DNA of 57,117 nucleotides from Acidimicrobiaceae bacterium (GCA_002726315.1 PBSS01000002.1:1-57117); one strand, 5' to 3'; counted from the first letter of the stretch, positions 1 through 9,161 are shown. Notes: generated by a model from the letters alone, not told the origin. Program-made: numbers and translations.

Positions 1-558
1 AGCAGCAAGATCGTTCCAGGTAGCATGCCTAAAGCCCTCCGGTAGTGGCTGAAAGGGCTCGTGCTTCTCGGGCTGACCGGTTGCCGCCAGGGTCGCCATA
101 GTGCGGCCATGGAAGGATCGGGAGGCAGAGAGAACACCGTGTCTGCCTCGTCCCTGGTACTTCCGGGCCAACTTGATGGCGCCCTCGTTGGCCTCGGCTC
201 CGGAGTTCTGGAAGAGGACTTGGCCGGGCTGGGTCTCGCCGGTCCCTGACCGGATGAGAGCGTCCAGCCGCTTGGCAACCTCAACTTGGGGCACGGTAGC
301 GAACAGGTTGGAAACGTGAAGGAGCGTCGAGGCCTGCTCAGCGAGAGCCGCTGCGATCCGAGGATGGCTGTGCCCGAGGCTGGTGACCGCCAGGCCACCG
401 AGGAAATCCAGGTACCGACCGCCCTCGGAGTCGAACAGTTCAGTGCCAGAGCCCCGTACGAACGAAACAACTGGCTGTCCGTAGTTGGGCATGATCGGGC
501 AATGCTCCGATGGACCAGCTCCGACTGCGTCTGCATGTGTACTCGAGGCGGTGTTCAT
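1..558 (-). CDS. argD: Acetylornithine aminotransferase, N-terminal part (cut by window edge)
   Basis: PLP-dependent transaminase that makes N-acetylornithine from N-acetylglutamate semialdehyde with glutamate as amino donor; cytosolic, arginine pathway. Only the first 186 residues are in the window. Translation from the ATG at 558 gives MNTASSTHADAVG and then family motifs: LFDSEGGRYLDFLGG, TSLGHSHPRI, FQNSGAEANEGAIKLARKY (cofactor-phosphate region) and SFHGRTMATLAATGQ. The PLP lysine lies beyond the edge. The start codon overlaps the argB stop by four bases (ATGA), so translation is probably coupled to argB. It is the last visible gene of an argC-J-B-D operon. The family also contains succinyl-ornithine and other omega transaminases, but the arg context settles the call. 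Confidence 0.95.
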   Translation of the reverse strand, partial: MNTASSTHADAVGAGPSEHCPIMPNYGQPVVSFVRGSGTELFDSEGGRYLDFLGGLAVTSLGHSHPRIAAALAEQASTLLHVSNLFATVPQVEVAKRLDALIRSGTGETQPGQVLFQNSGAEANEGAIKLARKYQGRGRHGVLSASRSFHGRTMATLAATGQPEKHEPFQPLPEGFRHATWNDLAA

Positions 559-1448
559 GGCAGAGTCTCCTCAGCAGGTAGCACCATGGTGCCGATACCC
601 AAGTCAGTGAACAGTTCCAGCAGCAATACGTGCTGCACCCGTCCGTCCACCATGTGGGCAGAACCCACTCCAGCCCTGATCGCGTCGATACACGCCTGAG
701 CCTTGGGGATCATTCCACCACTGATCGTTCCATCAGCGATGAGGGCCTCAAGGGCGTCAACATCGAGCCTGGAGACCTGACTTCCGGGGTCGTCCACGTC
801 TGACCTCAGGCCATCGATATCTGTGAGGTACATGACCCTGTCGGCCCTGAGGGCTCCAGCAAGGGCCGCAGCAACTGTGTCGGAGTTGATGTTGTATGCC
901 TGCCCATCGGTGTCGACGCCGATGGTTGCCACAACAGGTATCAGGTCCTCGGCCATCACCCGCTCCAGGATCGCCGGGTTGACCGCTGTTACGTCACCCA
1001 CGAATCCCAGGTCTGGGTTCCGCTCGGAGGCCTCGATCAACGATGCGTCCTCGCCCGAGAGGCCCACTGCAAGGGCCCCATGTACGTTGATGGCCGACAC
1101 GATCTCCCGGTTCACCTTGCCGACGAGCACCATTCGGGCCACATCAAGGGTTTCAGCATTGGTCACCCTCAGGCCATCCCTGAACTCCGACTCCAGGCCC
1201 AACTTCGCGAGCATTTCGCCGATCTGGGGGCCACCGCCATGGACTACGACCGGCCGTATGCCAACCGAATGCATGAGCACTATGTCCTCGGCGAACCTTG
1301 CGGCCAAGTCGGCATCAACCATGGCATTTCCCCCGAACTTGACGACGACCACTGACCCCCGGAACTGCTGGATGTATGGCAACGTCTCCACGAGAACAGC
1401 TGCACGGCGGTCCGGTGAAAACGCCTCGGGTTGATTGTGTGGGTCCAT
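555..1448 (-). CDS. argB: Acetylglutamate kinase
   Basis: Phosphorylates N-acetylglutamate with ATP, the second step and usual feedback point of the acetyl-cycle arginine pathway. The protein has 297 residues, the normal size. Visible amino-acid-kinase motifs are VVVKFGGNAM near residue 38 (ATP phosphate site), VVVHGGGPQIGEML near 68 (substrate loop), YNINSDTVAAALAGAL and the C-terminal ISGGMIPKAQACIDAI. Starting at ATG 1448 leaves 23 bases after the argJ stop. The stop overlaps the argD start. There is no long N-terminal helix of the kind linked to hexameric arginine-inhibited forms that I can identify with certainty, so the feedback type is open. Confidence 0.96.
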   Translation of the reverse strand: MDPHNQPEAFSPDRRAAVLVETLPYIQQFRGSVVVVKFGGNAMVDADLAARFAEDIVLMHSVGIRPVVVHGGGPQIGEMLAKLGLESEFRDGLRVTNAETLDVARMVLVGKVNREIVSAINVHGALAVGLSGEDASLIEASERNPDLGFVGDVTAVNPAILERVMAEDLIPVVATIGVDTDGQAYNINSDTVAAALAGALRADRVMYLTDIDGLRSDVDDPGSQVSRLDVDALEALIADGTISGGMIPKAQACIDAIRAGVGSAHMVDGRVQHVLLLELFTDLGIGTMVLPAEETLP

Positions 1449-1471
1449 GGGTTTGTCTCTCGTCGGGCGGA

Positions 1472-2644
1472 TCAGGAAGTCCGCATGTTTTCGTCGATGT
1501 AGGCGTGGCTGAGGTCGGTTGTAACAACCCGGGCACTTCCAGCGCCCTGGCCGAGGTCCACCACTAGGTCCAGCTGTCGGCCTGCCATGTGTTGGGCAAG
1601 GGTCTTAGCCTGGTCATTTGTGGGCTCCACGGGCTCGCCCAGGTCGTAAACCAGTGTTCCACCGTAGGAAATGGTCAGGGTGGCAGGATCGAAGGAGATT
1701 CCGGCGGCCCCCATCTCTGAGGCGATCCGCCCCCAGTAGGGGTCCTCGCCATACCAAGAGCACTTGACCAGTTGGCAGTTGGCAGTGTCCCGGGCCGCCT
1801 TGAGCGCTTCGGCGTCCGTGGCAGCCCCTTTGACGGTGAGAAATACAGTCTTCGTTGCTCCTTCCGCATCATCGGCCATCTGTACGGCTAGGTCGCCACA
1901 GGCCTCGTTGAGGGCGTCTCCCAGGGTGGCCGGGTCAACCGGCCCGGCAGCGCCACTGGCCAACAGTAGGACGGTGTCGTTGGTGGACTCGGCCCCATCG
2001 ACGGTCAGGCAGTTGAACGAACCGGCAACCGCGTTCTGGAGGAGGGTTGTGGCGGTTGCTGCATCGACCTCTGCATCTGTGGTGAGCACAGCCAGCATCG
2101 TGGCCATGTTGGGCTCGAGCATGGCTGCTCCCTTGGCGATACCTCCGACCGTGAAGCCGTGGGCATCCACGAGGGTCGTCCGTGGAACGGTGTCGGTGGT
2201 CATGATCGCCGTTGCTGCAGCCTGTCCACCGTCAGGGTCAAGAGTTGCGACTACGACCGGGATCCCGAGGGTGATCGCATCCATGGGCAGTTGGTAGCCG
2301 ATCCAGCCGGTGGAGCAGACAAGGACCTCGTCGCTCGCACAACCCAACTCAGCAGCCGTGAGGACGCACATCTGCTCTGCGTCGATAAGCCCCTGTGAAC
2401 CAGTAGCAGCGTTGGCATTGCCGCTGTTGAGAACCACGGCCACAGCTCGTCCACCAGTTGCGACCAGATGCTGCCTGCACACCAGCACGGGTGCTGCCGT
2501 CATCTTGTTTGAGGTGAACACTCCGGCTGCCGTGACAGCTGAACCGTCCGCAGTAGCAACGAGGGCTAGGTCAGGCATGCCAGAAGGCTTGACACCACAA
2601 GCCGTGCCGGCGGCTACGAATCCGGATACTGCGGTGACGGTCAT
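1472..2644 (-). CDS. argJ: Bifunctional ornithine acetyltransferase / N-acetylglutamate synthase
   Basis: Moves the acetyl group from N-acetylornithine back to glutamate and may also make acetylglutamate from acetyl-CoA; cytosolic. The protein has 390 residues. The autocleavage site is clear: NMATML at 179-184, where the precursor is cut before Thr182, the nucleophile of the beta chain. CSTGWIG at 110-116 matches the usual CSTGxIG oxyanion region, with Trp at the variable position. I chose the ATG at 2644 because it overlaps the argC stop (ATGA) and begins with MTVTAVSGFVAAGTACG; a longer in-frame extension to 2707 would run into argC. The presence of ArgJ means the acetyl group is recycled. 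Confidence 0.96.
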   Translation of the reverse strand: MTVTAVSGFVAAGTACGVKPSGMPDLALVATADGSAVTAAGVFTSNKMTAAPVLVCRQHLVATGGRAVAVVLNSGNANAATGSQGLIDAEQMCVLTAAELGCASDEVLVCSTGWIGYQLPMDAITLGIPVVVATLDPDGGQAAATAIMTTDTVPRTTLVDAHGFTVGGIAKGAAMLEPNMATMLAVLTTDAEVDAATATTLLQNAVAGSFNCLTVDGAESTNDTVLLLASGAAGPVDPATLGDALNEACGDLAVQMADDAEGATKTVFLTVKGAATDAEALKAARDTANCQLVKCSWYGEDPYWGRIASEMGAAGISFDPATLTISYGGTLVYDLGEPVEPTNDQAKTLAQHMAGRQLDLVVDLGQGAGSARVVTTDLSHAYIDENMRTS

Positions 2645-3720
2645 GGGTACATCCCCGTTGTTGGAAGGCCGGTCGCCTCGGCAAGTCCCAATGCCACGTT
2701 GGCGCACTGGATGGCCTGCCCCGATGCGCCCTTGACCAGGTTGTCAATGGCGCAGACCACAATGAGCAAACCGGTTCTGGGGTCGACCCGGGCAGTCAGG
2801 TGGGCCGTGTTAGAACCCGCCGTGGCCTTCGTTGAGGGTGATCTCTTTGAGACCACGATGAAAGGTTCACCTGTGTAAGCGTCGGACAGCAGCGAGAGGG
2901 CTGATGTGGAGTCAATGTCGGCTGTGGGCCGTACATAGCAGGTGGCCAGGATGCCCCTGTTCATGGGGGCAAGGTGTGGAGTGAAAAGAACTGAGACGTC
3001 ATCCATCGCCCCGAGAGCAGATCCGTCGGAATCCATGGAGATGGCCTGTTCGATCTCAGGCGTGTGCCTATGGCCAACAGGAGCGTCAACTGTTCCACCG
3101 GCGAGGCCGTAGGCAGAGAAGTCCTCGTCGACGGCACAGAACGTAGTTCCCGGCTTTGGCCCCCTACCGGCTCCAGATACTCCACTGGCGGCGTCAACCA
3201 CGATGTTGCCAGGTTCGACCACTCCGGCCCGCATGAACGGGGCCAAGGCCAAGGCGGCGGCAGTTGGGTAGCACCCGGGGACGGCCACGAGAGCCGCGCC
3301 GGGCAAGCTATTGCGAAACAGTTCTGGCAGGCCGTAGACAGCTTCGGCCAGAAGGCTGGGTGCAGTGTGGGGCTCACCGTACCAAATCGGGTAGAGGCTG
3401 GCGTCGGTCAGCCGGAAGTCGGCACCAAGGTCAACCACGTGGCCTACCCGACCAAGGAGTTCTGGAACAAGTGCCTGGGAGGCACCATGTGGAAGGCCCA
3501 GGAATGCGACGTCACATCCGTCAAGGGCGGCAGGGTCGGCCTCTGCGTAGATCAGGCTGGGATATTGGGCAGCCAAACTGGGATACAGATCGGCTGCGGC
3601 GGTGCCGGCCTGGGTCTCGCCGGTAGCAAGCACCACTTCAAAATCGGGGTGGGCGGCACACAACCGGAGGAGTTCGGCGCCGGTGAACCCGGAGGCCCCG
3701 ACGATGGCGATCTTCTGCAT
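2641..3720 (-). CDS. argC: N-acetyl-gamma-glutamyl-phosphate reductase
   Basis: NADPH-dependent reduction of acetylglutamyl phosphate to the semialdehyde; third arginine step. The protein has 359 residues. The N-terminal Rossmann motif is IAIVGASGFTGAELLRL (4-20) and the catalytic cysteine is Cys150 in PGCYPTA. PHG at 77-79 and HTPEIEQ further on fit the family. The start is the ATG at 3720, giving MQKIAIVGASG; extending upstream would add a non-conserved tail and cross the promoter. This is the first gene of the arginine operon. No Shine-Dalgarno sequence is visible. Instead a perfect TATAAT lies six bases upstream, so the mRNA is probably leaderless. Confidence 0.97.
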   Translation of the reverse strand: MQKIAIVGASGFTGAELLRLCAAHPDFEVVLATGETQAGTAAADLYPSLAAQYPSLIYAEADPAALDGCDVAFLGLPHGASQALVPELLGRVGHVVDLGADFRLTDASLYPIWYGEPHTAPSLLAEAVYGLPELFRNSLPGAALVAVPGCYPTAAALALAPFMRAGVVEPGNIVVDAASGVSGAGRGPKPGTTFCAVDEDFSAYGLAGGTVDAPVGHRHTPEIEQAISMDSDGSALGAMDDVSVLFTPHLAPMNRGILATCYVRPTADIDSTSALSLLSDAYTGEPFIVVSKRSPSTKATAGSNTAHLTARVDPRTGLLIVVCAIDNLVKGASGQAIQCANVALGLAEATGLPTTGMYP

Positions 3721-3723
3721 CCA

Positions 3724-3755
3724 TTGATTATACTTGATTATGCATACTAATGCGT
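3724..3755 (-). promoter_or_regulatory. argC promoter with probable ArgR operator (leaderless start)
   Basis: On the minus strand TATAAT occupies 3732-3727, followed by six bases and then the argC ATG, which places the transcription start at or next to the start codon. The -35 region is poor. Overlapping the -10 are two copies of TTGATTAT (plus strand 3724-3731 and 3734-3741) exactly ten bases apart, and the perfect palindrome TATGCATA at 3739-3746. AT-rich sites containing TGCAT are typical of ARG boxes bound by ArgR, so arginine repression by promoter occlusion is a fair inference. argR is not in the window. Confidence 0.6.
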
Positions 3756-3867
3756 CCAATTGACTCAGGATCCCCCACACCCGCTTATTTGAGGGGCTGG
3801 ATCAGCAGGTTGGAGCTCCTCACCGGGTCGCGAAACCACTCCTGCCACTCATTCCAGTCAGTCCACT

Positions 3868-4842
3868 TCAGATGGTTCCCACCACTACCTTGCCTGCCAC
3901 TAGGCGATCAGCTATGTCTTGGAGCGCCCTTGAACCATCCTCAAAGCCATAGACAGGATGTAGCAGCGGGTCAACCAAGCCATCCTCTGCCAACGCCATA
4001 AGTGAGGACATCTGGCGACCCAATGATTCTGGATCACGTCCCACTGAAGCTCCCCAGTGCACACCCACTACTGAATAGTTCTTCAATAACACGTGGTTCA
4101 TGGTCAGATCCGGAATGCCACCCACGAACCCGATCACCAACAGCCGCCCGTTCCAGCCCATGGTGCGCCTGACTTGCTGGAACATCTCACCACCTACAGG
4201 GTCGTAGGCGACGTCGACGCCCTTGCCATCAGTCAACTCCCGGACTCTCTCAACCAAGTCCCCGACTTCACGATGGTCAACCACGAAGTGTGCTCCTAGT
4301 TCAGTACATGCCGCAGTCTTCTCAGGCCCGCCGGCGACCGCTATCACTGTGGCGCCCGCGGCCAAGCCCAACTGGATGGCTGCCGAACCGGTCCCACCGG
4401 CAGCACCAGTGACTAAGAGGGTCTCACCCTCAGCAAGCTGCGCACGGTCGTGGAGCGCGTACCAGGTAGTGCAGTAGTTGAGCGGAATGGCCGCGGCCTT
4501 TGTGGCCGGCACCGAAGCTGGAACAGAAAACAGTCGGTCCGCTGAAATGGACACCCTCTCGGCCAGGCCGCCACCCACTCCAACCACCATCTGGCCCGGC
4601 TCAAATCTGGTGACACCCTCACCTACTGCGGACACGGTCCCGGCTGTCTCACCTCCGGGGGTGAACGGCAGTGGCGGCTTGAACTGGTATTGGCCACGAC
4701 ACTGGAGCACGTCGGGAAAGGCCAGACCCACCGCATTCACTTCCAAGACCACCTCACCCGGTCCGGGTTCAGGATCGACAACCTCCTCTAGGAGCAGGTT
4801 GTCGATGGGGTCACCGAGTTCGTGGATTCTCCATGTGCGCAT
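3868..4842 (-). CDS. Zinc-independent MDR-family NAD(P)H:quinone oxidoreductase-like protein
   Basis: Medium-chain dehydrogenase/reductase of the quinone oxidoreductase branch, 324 residues. It has the N-terminal GroES-like domain (EVVLEVNAVGLAFPDVLQCRGQY; TPGGETAGTVSAVGEGV) and the nucleotide-binding motif LLVTGAAGGTGSAAIQLGLAAGATVIAV. The cysteine/histidine zinc ligands of alcohol dehydrogenases are absent, as expected for this branch. The likely role is NADPH-dependent reduction of quinones or enones; the substrate cannot be told. I chose the ATG at 4842 (MRTWRIHELGDP), which begins at the conserved domain; a longer frame would overlap pheT. No Shine-Dalgarno is visible, and TAGGTT lies eight bases upstream. 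It stands alone between pheT and argC and has no obvious pathway link to either. Confidence 0.85.
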   Translation of the reverse strand: MRTWRIHELGDPIDNLLLEEVVDPEPGPGEVVLEVNAVGLAFPDVLQCRGQYQFKPPLPFTPGGETAGTVSAVGEGVTRFEPGQMVVGVGGGLAERVSISADRLFSVPASVPATKAAAIPLNYCTTWYALHDRAQLAEGETLLVTGAAGGTGSAAIQLGLAAGATVIAVAGGPEKTAACTELGAHFVVDHREVGDLVERVRELTDGKGVDVAYDPVGGEMFQQVRRTMGWNGRLLVIGFVGGIPDLTMNHVLLKNYSVVGVHWGASVGRDPESLGRQMSSLMALAEDGLVDPLLHPVYGFEDGSRALQDIADRLVAGKVVVGTI

Positions 4843-4850
4843 GGCCGGAG

Positions 4851-4856
4851 AACCTA
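4851..4856 (-). promoter_or_regulatory. Predicted -10 element of the quinone-reductase-like gene
   Basis: TAGGTT on the minus strand, eight bases before the ATG at 4842, in the 46-base gap after pheT. The same hexamer at a similar distance precedes hisG and rarA. No convincing -35 element is seen. Confidence 0.45.
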
Positions 4857-4888
4857 CCCTTGACCGCAGCTGTCGGTGTACGCGGGGA

Positions 4889-7243
4889 TCAACCCCGAAG
4901 GTTCGCTGAAAGGTTCCCCTCGACAGCCTCGATGCAGGCTTGGCGGACCCCGGAGACCTCAGCGTCGGTAAGGGTGCGGTCGGCGGCCTGGAATCGGAGT
5001 GTGAATGCCAGGCTGCGTCGACCCTCCCCCACTGGCGCTCCTCGGAAGACGTCAAAGAGTGCTAGGTCGACCAGCAGGTCGCCACCAGCAGTGCGTAGGC
5101 GGTCTTCAACCTCGACAGCGGGCACGTCATCGTCCACCTCAAAGGCGAGGTCAATGTCAGACGATGGGTAGCGGCTCACCGACGCGTATGGCTTGTCGCC
5201 GTGTGGGAGGCTCAAGAGGATCTCGAGATCAACCTCAAGCCATGCCACCCTCTCGGGTACGCCAAAGGCATCAAGGACACCGGGGTCGATCTCGCCAACG
5301 AAGCCGACGGCCGTCCCGGCCACTTCTATCCGGGCGGTCCTGGTGGGGTGCAGTCCGGCAGGATCATCGGCCGCGAGGGTGTAGTCGCGTGCCGCTAATG
5401 CGTCTGCGAGGGCAGACCAGACACCAACGGCAGCAGCAGCGTCACTCCCGGCAAGTGCCACGGCCAGGTGCTCGCGTTCATCGGGAAGAGGCTGAGGTTG
5501 ATCTGGTAGCAGGTAGACGTGTCCCACCTCGAAGATACCCAAGCCGGTCATCCGGTGTGAAGCGTTGTAGGCAAGTGTCGCCAGCAGCCCAGGTCGAAGG
5601 GAGGCCCGCATCACGGACTCCTCGGCTACCAGCGGGTTCGTGACGGTGATACCGTCGACTCGCAGACCCGCCCGGGCCAGGTCACCAGGTGCCAGGAACG
5701 GAATGGGCATTACCTCGTCGAGGCCCATCCCTATCATGGCGGTGCGTACTGTTCGTCTATCGAGTTGGCGCTGGGTGAGTGATCCCGTGATGGTCGACCT
5801 CGGCGTGGTGCGCTCAATGGCTCCGTAGCCGTGGATTCTCGCTACTTCCTCGATGACGTCGATCTCAGTGGCGCTGTCAGGGCGGAAACTGGGAACAACC
5901 ACGTCAATGTCGTCACCAGCGGGCTCGGGGGCAAACTCGATGGAGTCCAAGAGTTCTGCTATGCGATCACGGCTCAGGTCCGTGCCAAGCATCTTGTTGA
6001 CCCGGTCGGTGCGCACCCTTATCGGTTCCCGTTGAGGTGTCTGGCCCCGCTCATCAACCATCCCAGGGGCAAGGATCGCCCCGGTCTCACCTAGGAGTTC
6101 GGCAAAACGCCGCATCGCCAGGTCCGCTACCTCTGGATCTGCACCCTTCTCAAAGCGTGCAGATGCCTCGCTCCGCAGGCCCAGCCTCCGCGCTGATGTC
6201 GCAATGGACATCGGGTCCCACCAGGCCATCTCCAGGGCGACAGATGTGGTGCCATCGTGAATCTCAGTGGATACCCCACCCATCACACCGGCAATGCCGA
6301 TGACTGTGTCTTCAGCGTCTGCGACCACTCCGTCGGTCGCAATCAAGGTGCGCTCGACACCATCAAGGGTCACGATCGTTTCACCATCTACCGCCCTACG
6401 GACCCTGAAAGCCGACCCGGCTACCAGGTCCAGGTCGAAGGTGTGGCTGGGCTGGCCCAACTCCAGCATCACGTAGTTGGAGACATCAACGACACTATTG
6501 ATCGGCCTCATTCCAAGAGCTGTTAGACGGTTGGCCAACCACGTCGGTGACGGGCCGATAGTGATTCCGTCAAGCACACGCGCTGTAAAGCGACCACAAA
6601 GGACAGGGTCCAAGATCTCAACTGACAAGCGATCGGTGGCATCCGTACCCGACTCCAACACGTCCGGAGACGGAAGGGTAAACGGCACTCCCTGCCATGC
6701 AGCAAGATCGCGGGCGACTCCGGCGACCGACATGGCATCGGGCCGGTTCGGGTTGACCTCAAGGTCGTAGAACACGTCGGAACGCAGGTCCATAGCTTCG
6801 GCCAGAGGGTGGCCAACCTCGAGATTGCCATCGAGGAGCAGAATGCCGTCGTGGTCGTCTCCCATTCCGATCTCAATTGGTGAGCACAACATGCCGTTGG
6901 ACCACTCGCCGCGCATCTTGCGCCGGGCGATCTCCATGCCATCGGGCATGACGGTGCCGAGCGTCGCCAGGGGCACCAAGTCGCCCACGGACATGTTGAA
7001 GGCACCACAACAGACCTGAAGGGCCTCTCCGTCACCTGTGTCCACCTGGACCAGTTGGATGCGGTCGGCATCGGGGTGTGGGCCGAGTTCGAGTACCCGG
7101 GCTACCACGATGCCGTCGAGGCCCTCACCCACGATCGACATGGATTCCACAGCCAAACCCAGTGAACTGAGCTGGTCGGCAATGACAGTCGGATCGCCGT
7201 CGACGGGTGCGAACTCCTGCAACCAGGAGAGCAGGACTTTCAT
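4889..7243 (-). CDS. pheT: Phenylalanine-tRNA ligase, beta subunit
   Basis: Beta chain of the heterotetrameric phenylalanyl-tRNA synthetase, which charges tRNA-Phe and carries the tyrosine-editing site. The protein has 784 residues, normal length. Domains in order: N-terminal MKVLLSWLQEFAPVD, the EMAP-like tRNA-binding domain (about 40-150, with LGPHPDADRIQLVQVD), the B3/B4 editing domain (about 210-370, with FTARVLDGI and NYVMLELGQPSHTFD), the B5 domain (about 400-470), the catalytic-like core and the C-terminal ferredoxin-like anticodon-binding domain (SRYPSSDIDLAFEV onward to the end). It lies 27 bases downstream of pheS. No Shine-Dalgarno is visible, so it may rely on read-through from pheS. 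Confidence 0.97.
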   Translation of the reverse strand: MKVLLSWLQEFAPVDGDPTVIADQLSSLGLAVESMSIVGEGLDGIVVARVLELGPHPDADRIQLVQVDTGDGEALQVCCGAFNMSVGDLVPLATLGTVMPDGMEIARRKMRGEWSNGMLCSPIEIGMGDDHDGILLLDGNLEVGHPLAEAMDLRSDVFYDLEVNPNRPDAMSVAGVARDLAAWQGVPFTLPSPDVLESGTDATDRLSVEILDPVLCGRFTARVLDGITIGPSPTWLANRLTALGMRPINSVVDVSNYVMLELGQPSHTFDLDLVAGSAFRVRRAVDGETIVTLDGVERTLIATDGVVADAEDTVIGIAGVMGGVSTEIHDGTTSVALEMAWWDPMSIATSARRLGLRSEASARFEKGADPEVADLAMRRFAELLGETGAILAPGMVDERGQTPQREPIRVRTDRVNKMLGTDLSRDRIAELLDSIEFAPEPAGDDIDVVVPSFRPDSATEIDVIEEVARIHGYGAIERTTPRSTITGSLTQRQLDRRTVRTAMIGMGLDEVMPIPFLAPGDLARAGLRVDGITVTNPLVAEESVMRASLRPGLLATLAYNASHRMTGLGIFEVGHVYLLPDQPQPLPDEREHLAVALAGSDAAAAVGVWSALADALAARDYTLAADDPAGLHPTRTARIEVAGTAVGFVGEIDPGVLDAFGVPERVAWLEVDLEILLSLPHGDKPYASVSRYPSSDIDLAFEVDDDVPAVEVEDRLRTAGGDLLVDLALFDVFRGAPVGEGRRSLAFTLRFQAADRTLTDAEVSGVRQACIEAVEGNLSANLRG

Positions 7244-7270
7244 GTGAGGCAGTGAGTCATCGTCGGGTTC

Positions 7271-8269
7271 CTAGAACTGTGAGAGAAAACGGTGGTCATT
7301 TCGGAACAATTCACGCAGATCATCGATTCCATGGCGCATCAGTGCCAGGCGGTCCAGTCCGAAGCCGAAGGCAAAACCAGACCATTCTTCGGGATCCAGG
7401 CCACCGGCGCGCAGCACCTCGGGGTGGACCATTCCACAGCCAGCTAGTTCCAGCCAGCTCCCATCAGGGCGTTGGATGTCGAACTCTGCGGACGGCTCGG
7501 TAAATGGGAAGTATGAGGGGCGCAGGCGTGAGGTGAAGCCAGCCCCGAAGTAGGCGGTGGTGAAAGTCTCAAGTGTTCCAGCCAGATCAGCGAAAGTGAT
7601 GTCACGGTCCACGACCAGGGCCTCAATCTGGTGGAAGACCGGCATGTGGGTGGCATCGGCTGTGTCGGAGCGAAATACCCGGCCCGGCATGATCGAGTAG
7701 AAGGGTGGCTCACCGGCCTCCATGACCCGAATCTGCACAGGTGAAGTGTGTGTACGCAACAGAGTGCTCTGGGGCTCGCCATAGTCAACGTAGAGCGTGT
7801 CGTACATGTCTCTGGCTGGATGACCGAGGGGAAAGTTGAGAGCACCAAAGTTGTGCCACTCGTCTTCGATCTCAGGTCCCTCTGCGACGGTGTACCCCAT
7901 GCCCACGAACAGGTCCTCGAGGCGATCCCATGTCTGGGTGACGACGTGACGGTGACCGAGACGTCGGCCCCGATCTACCTCTGTCAGATCCATACGTTCG
8001 ACCTCGAGGCGAACAGCCCGAGTGGCTGCCTCGAGCTCGGTCCGGCGGGAGGCTACGAGGCCTTCGATGGTCGCCCTGGCCTCGTTCAAGTGTCCACCGA
8101 CCTCGCGGCGCTGATCGGGCTCAAGGTCACCCAGGGTGCGCTTGGCCGCGGTGATAAGCGACTTCTTGCCCAATAGGACAGTGTCGACCTCCGAGAGGGC
8201 GTCGAGGTTGGCGGCGCCCTCAATTGAGGTGGCGGCATCAGCGAGGTGCTTATCGAGGTCCAGTTCCAT
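7271..8269 (-). CDS. pheS: Phenylalanine-tRNA ligase, alpha subunit
   Basis: Catalytic subunit of PheRS (class II synthetase). With the ATG at 8269 it has 332 residues: an N-terminal coiled-coil tRNA-binding arm (about 1-90), then the class II core with motif 2-like FYSIMPGRVFRSDTADATHMPVFHQIEAL and motif 3-like GFAFGFGLDRLALMRHGIDD near the C-terminus. LLRTHTSPVQIRVM is the conserved stretch preceding motif 2. The start is chosen by family length; a GTG at 8335 would add 22 non-conserved residues, and neither site has a clear Shine-Dalgarno. No T-box leader is visible upstream. It is transcribed ahead of pheT. Confidence 0.95.
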   Translation of the reverse strand: MELDLDKHLADAATSIEGAANLDALSEVDTVLLGKKSLITAAKRTLGDLEPDQRREVGGHLNEARATIEGLVASRRTELEAATRAVRLEVERMDLTEVDRGRRLGHRHVVTQTWDRLEDLFVGMGYTVAEGPEIEDEWHNFGALNFPLGHPARDMYDTLYVDYGEPQSTLLRTHTSPVQIRVMEAGEPPFYSIMPGRVFRSDTADATHMPVFHQIEALVVDRDITFADLAGTLETFTTAYFGAGFTSRLRPSYFPFTEPSAEFDIQRPDGSWLELAGCGMVHPEVLRAGGLDPEEWSGFAFGFGLDRLALMRHGIDDLRELFRNDHRFLSQF

Positions 8270-8366
8270 CAGTGAACAATCAGATCCGTCGGCGACAGCC
8301 AGGTGGTGGACCCCCGCAGAATAGGGCACCTCCACTCTCTCTTGCGTCCATTTTCATGTAGTGCTT

Positions 8367-9161
8367 TCAACGACCGGTTATCTGCTGGAGGCCGGATAGG
8401 AGCACCGCACCAGCTGTTGCCACATTGAGGGATTCAACTTCTCCGACTGTGGGTACGGTGAGCGTTCCGTCACAGGCTGCAACCACTTCGGGCGACAACC
8501 CTCGGGGCTCGTTGCCGAGCAGCAGAGCCACAGGCATGTCCACCGGTACCTCCTCGGGTGTGCCGCCACCGTCGGGAACGGTTGCCCAGCACGAGTACCC
8601 GGCCGCAGTGAGGGCTGTTAGCACCAAAGGCACAACATCGTTGCCGGATGCGACGGCGAAGGGGACTCGGAAAGTGGAACCGGCAGCTGATCTGACAACT
8701 TTGGGGTTGTAGGGGTCAACACCGCCAGCGAATACGACGCCGTCCACACCGAATGCCTCGGCTGTCCTCACTAGGGTTCCAGCGTTTCCTGGGTCCGAGA
8801 CCTCAGCTAGGACGAGCAAAGTCCCTCTCCCGGCAGTGAGGTCAGCGCCATCCACGTGATGCTCACAGACCTCGGCGATTGCCGGTTGTGCTGAACGGGT
8901 ACTGGTAATGCCGTCAAAGATGCCGTCCTCTACCAGCCCGCATGGCACGCCGGCCGCCTCGGCGATGGCGACGATGCCTTCACGGGACGCCGACACGGGA
9001 ACCAGCAGTTGTTCGAGGTCGAGGCCGGCCCTAATTGCCTGTTCGACGAGCATCGGGCCCTCGACCACGTACCGCCCCTCCGCTTGTCGCAAATCACGGT
9101 CACGCGCCAAGCGACGCATCCTTTGGACGCGCTGGTTACGGCCCGCAATCTCAACGGTCAC
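8367..9161 (-). CDS. TrmH/SpoU-family rRNA 2'-O-methyltransferase
   Basis: SPOUT methyltransferase that probably 2'-O-methylates 23S rRNA using SAM, 264 residues. An N-terminal substrate-binding domain (GRNQRVQRMRRLARDRDLRQAEG, then RYVVEGPMLVEQAIRAGLD) is followed by the knotted catalytic domain: LAEVSDPGNAGTLVRTAEAFGVDGV (motif 1, Asn and Arg), LLLGNEPRGLSPEV (motif 2) and VGEVESLNVATAGAVLL (motif 3). I chose the GTG at 9161 because GGAG sits six bases ahead; a TTG at 9209 next to the rplT stop is possible but has no ribosome site. It lies just after rplT, a common place for such genes. The target nucleotide cannot be read from sequence. Confidence 0.9.
   Translation of the reverse strand: MTVEIAGRNQRVQRMRRLARDRDLRQAEGRYVVEGPMLVEQAIRAGLDLEQLLVPVSASREGIVAIAEAAGVPCGLVEDGIFDGITSTRSAQPAIAEVCEHHVDGADLTAGRGTLLVLAEVSDPGNAGTLVRTAEAFGVDGVVFAGGVDPYNPKVVRSAAGSTFRVPFAVASGNDVVPLVLTALTAAGYSCWATVPDGGGTPEEVPVDMPVALLLGNEPRGLSPEVVAACDGTLTVPTVGEVESLNVATAGAVLLSGLQQITGR

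Noticed and set aside
823..1434. Plus-strand open frame opposite argB
   Set aside because: Shadow frame, no family motif, fully inside a recognisable kinase gene.
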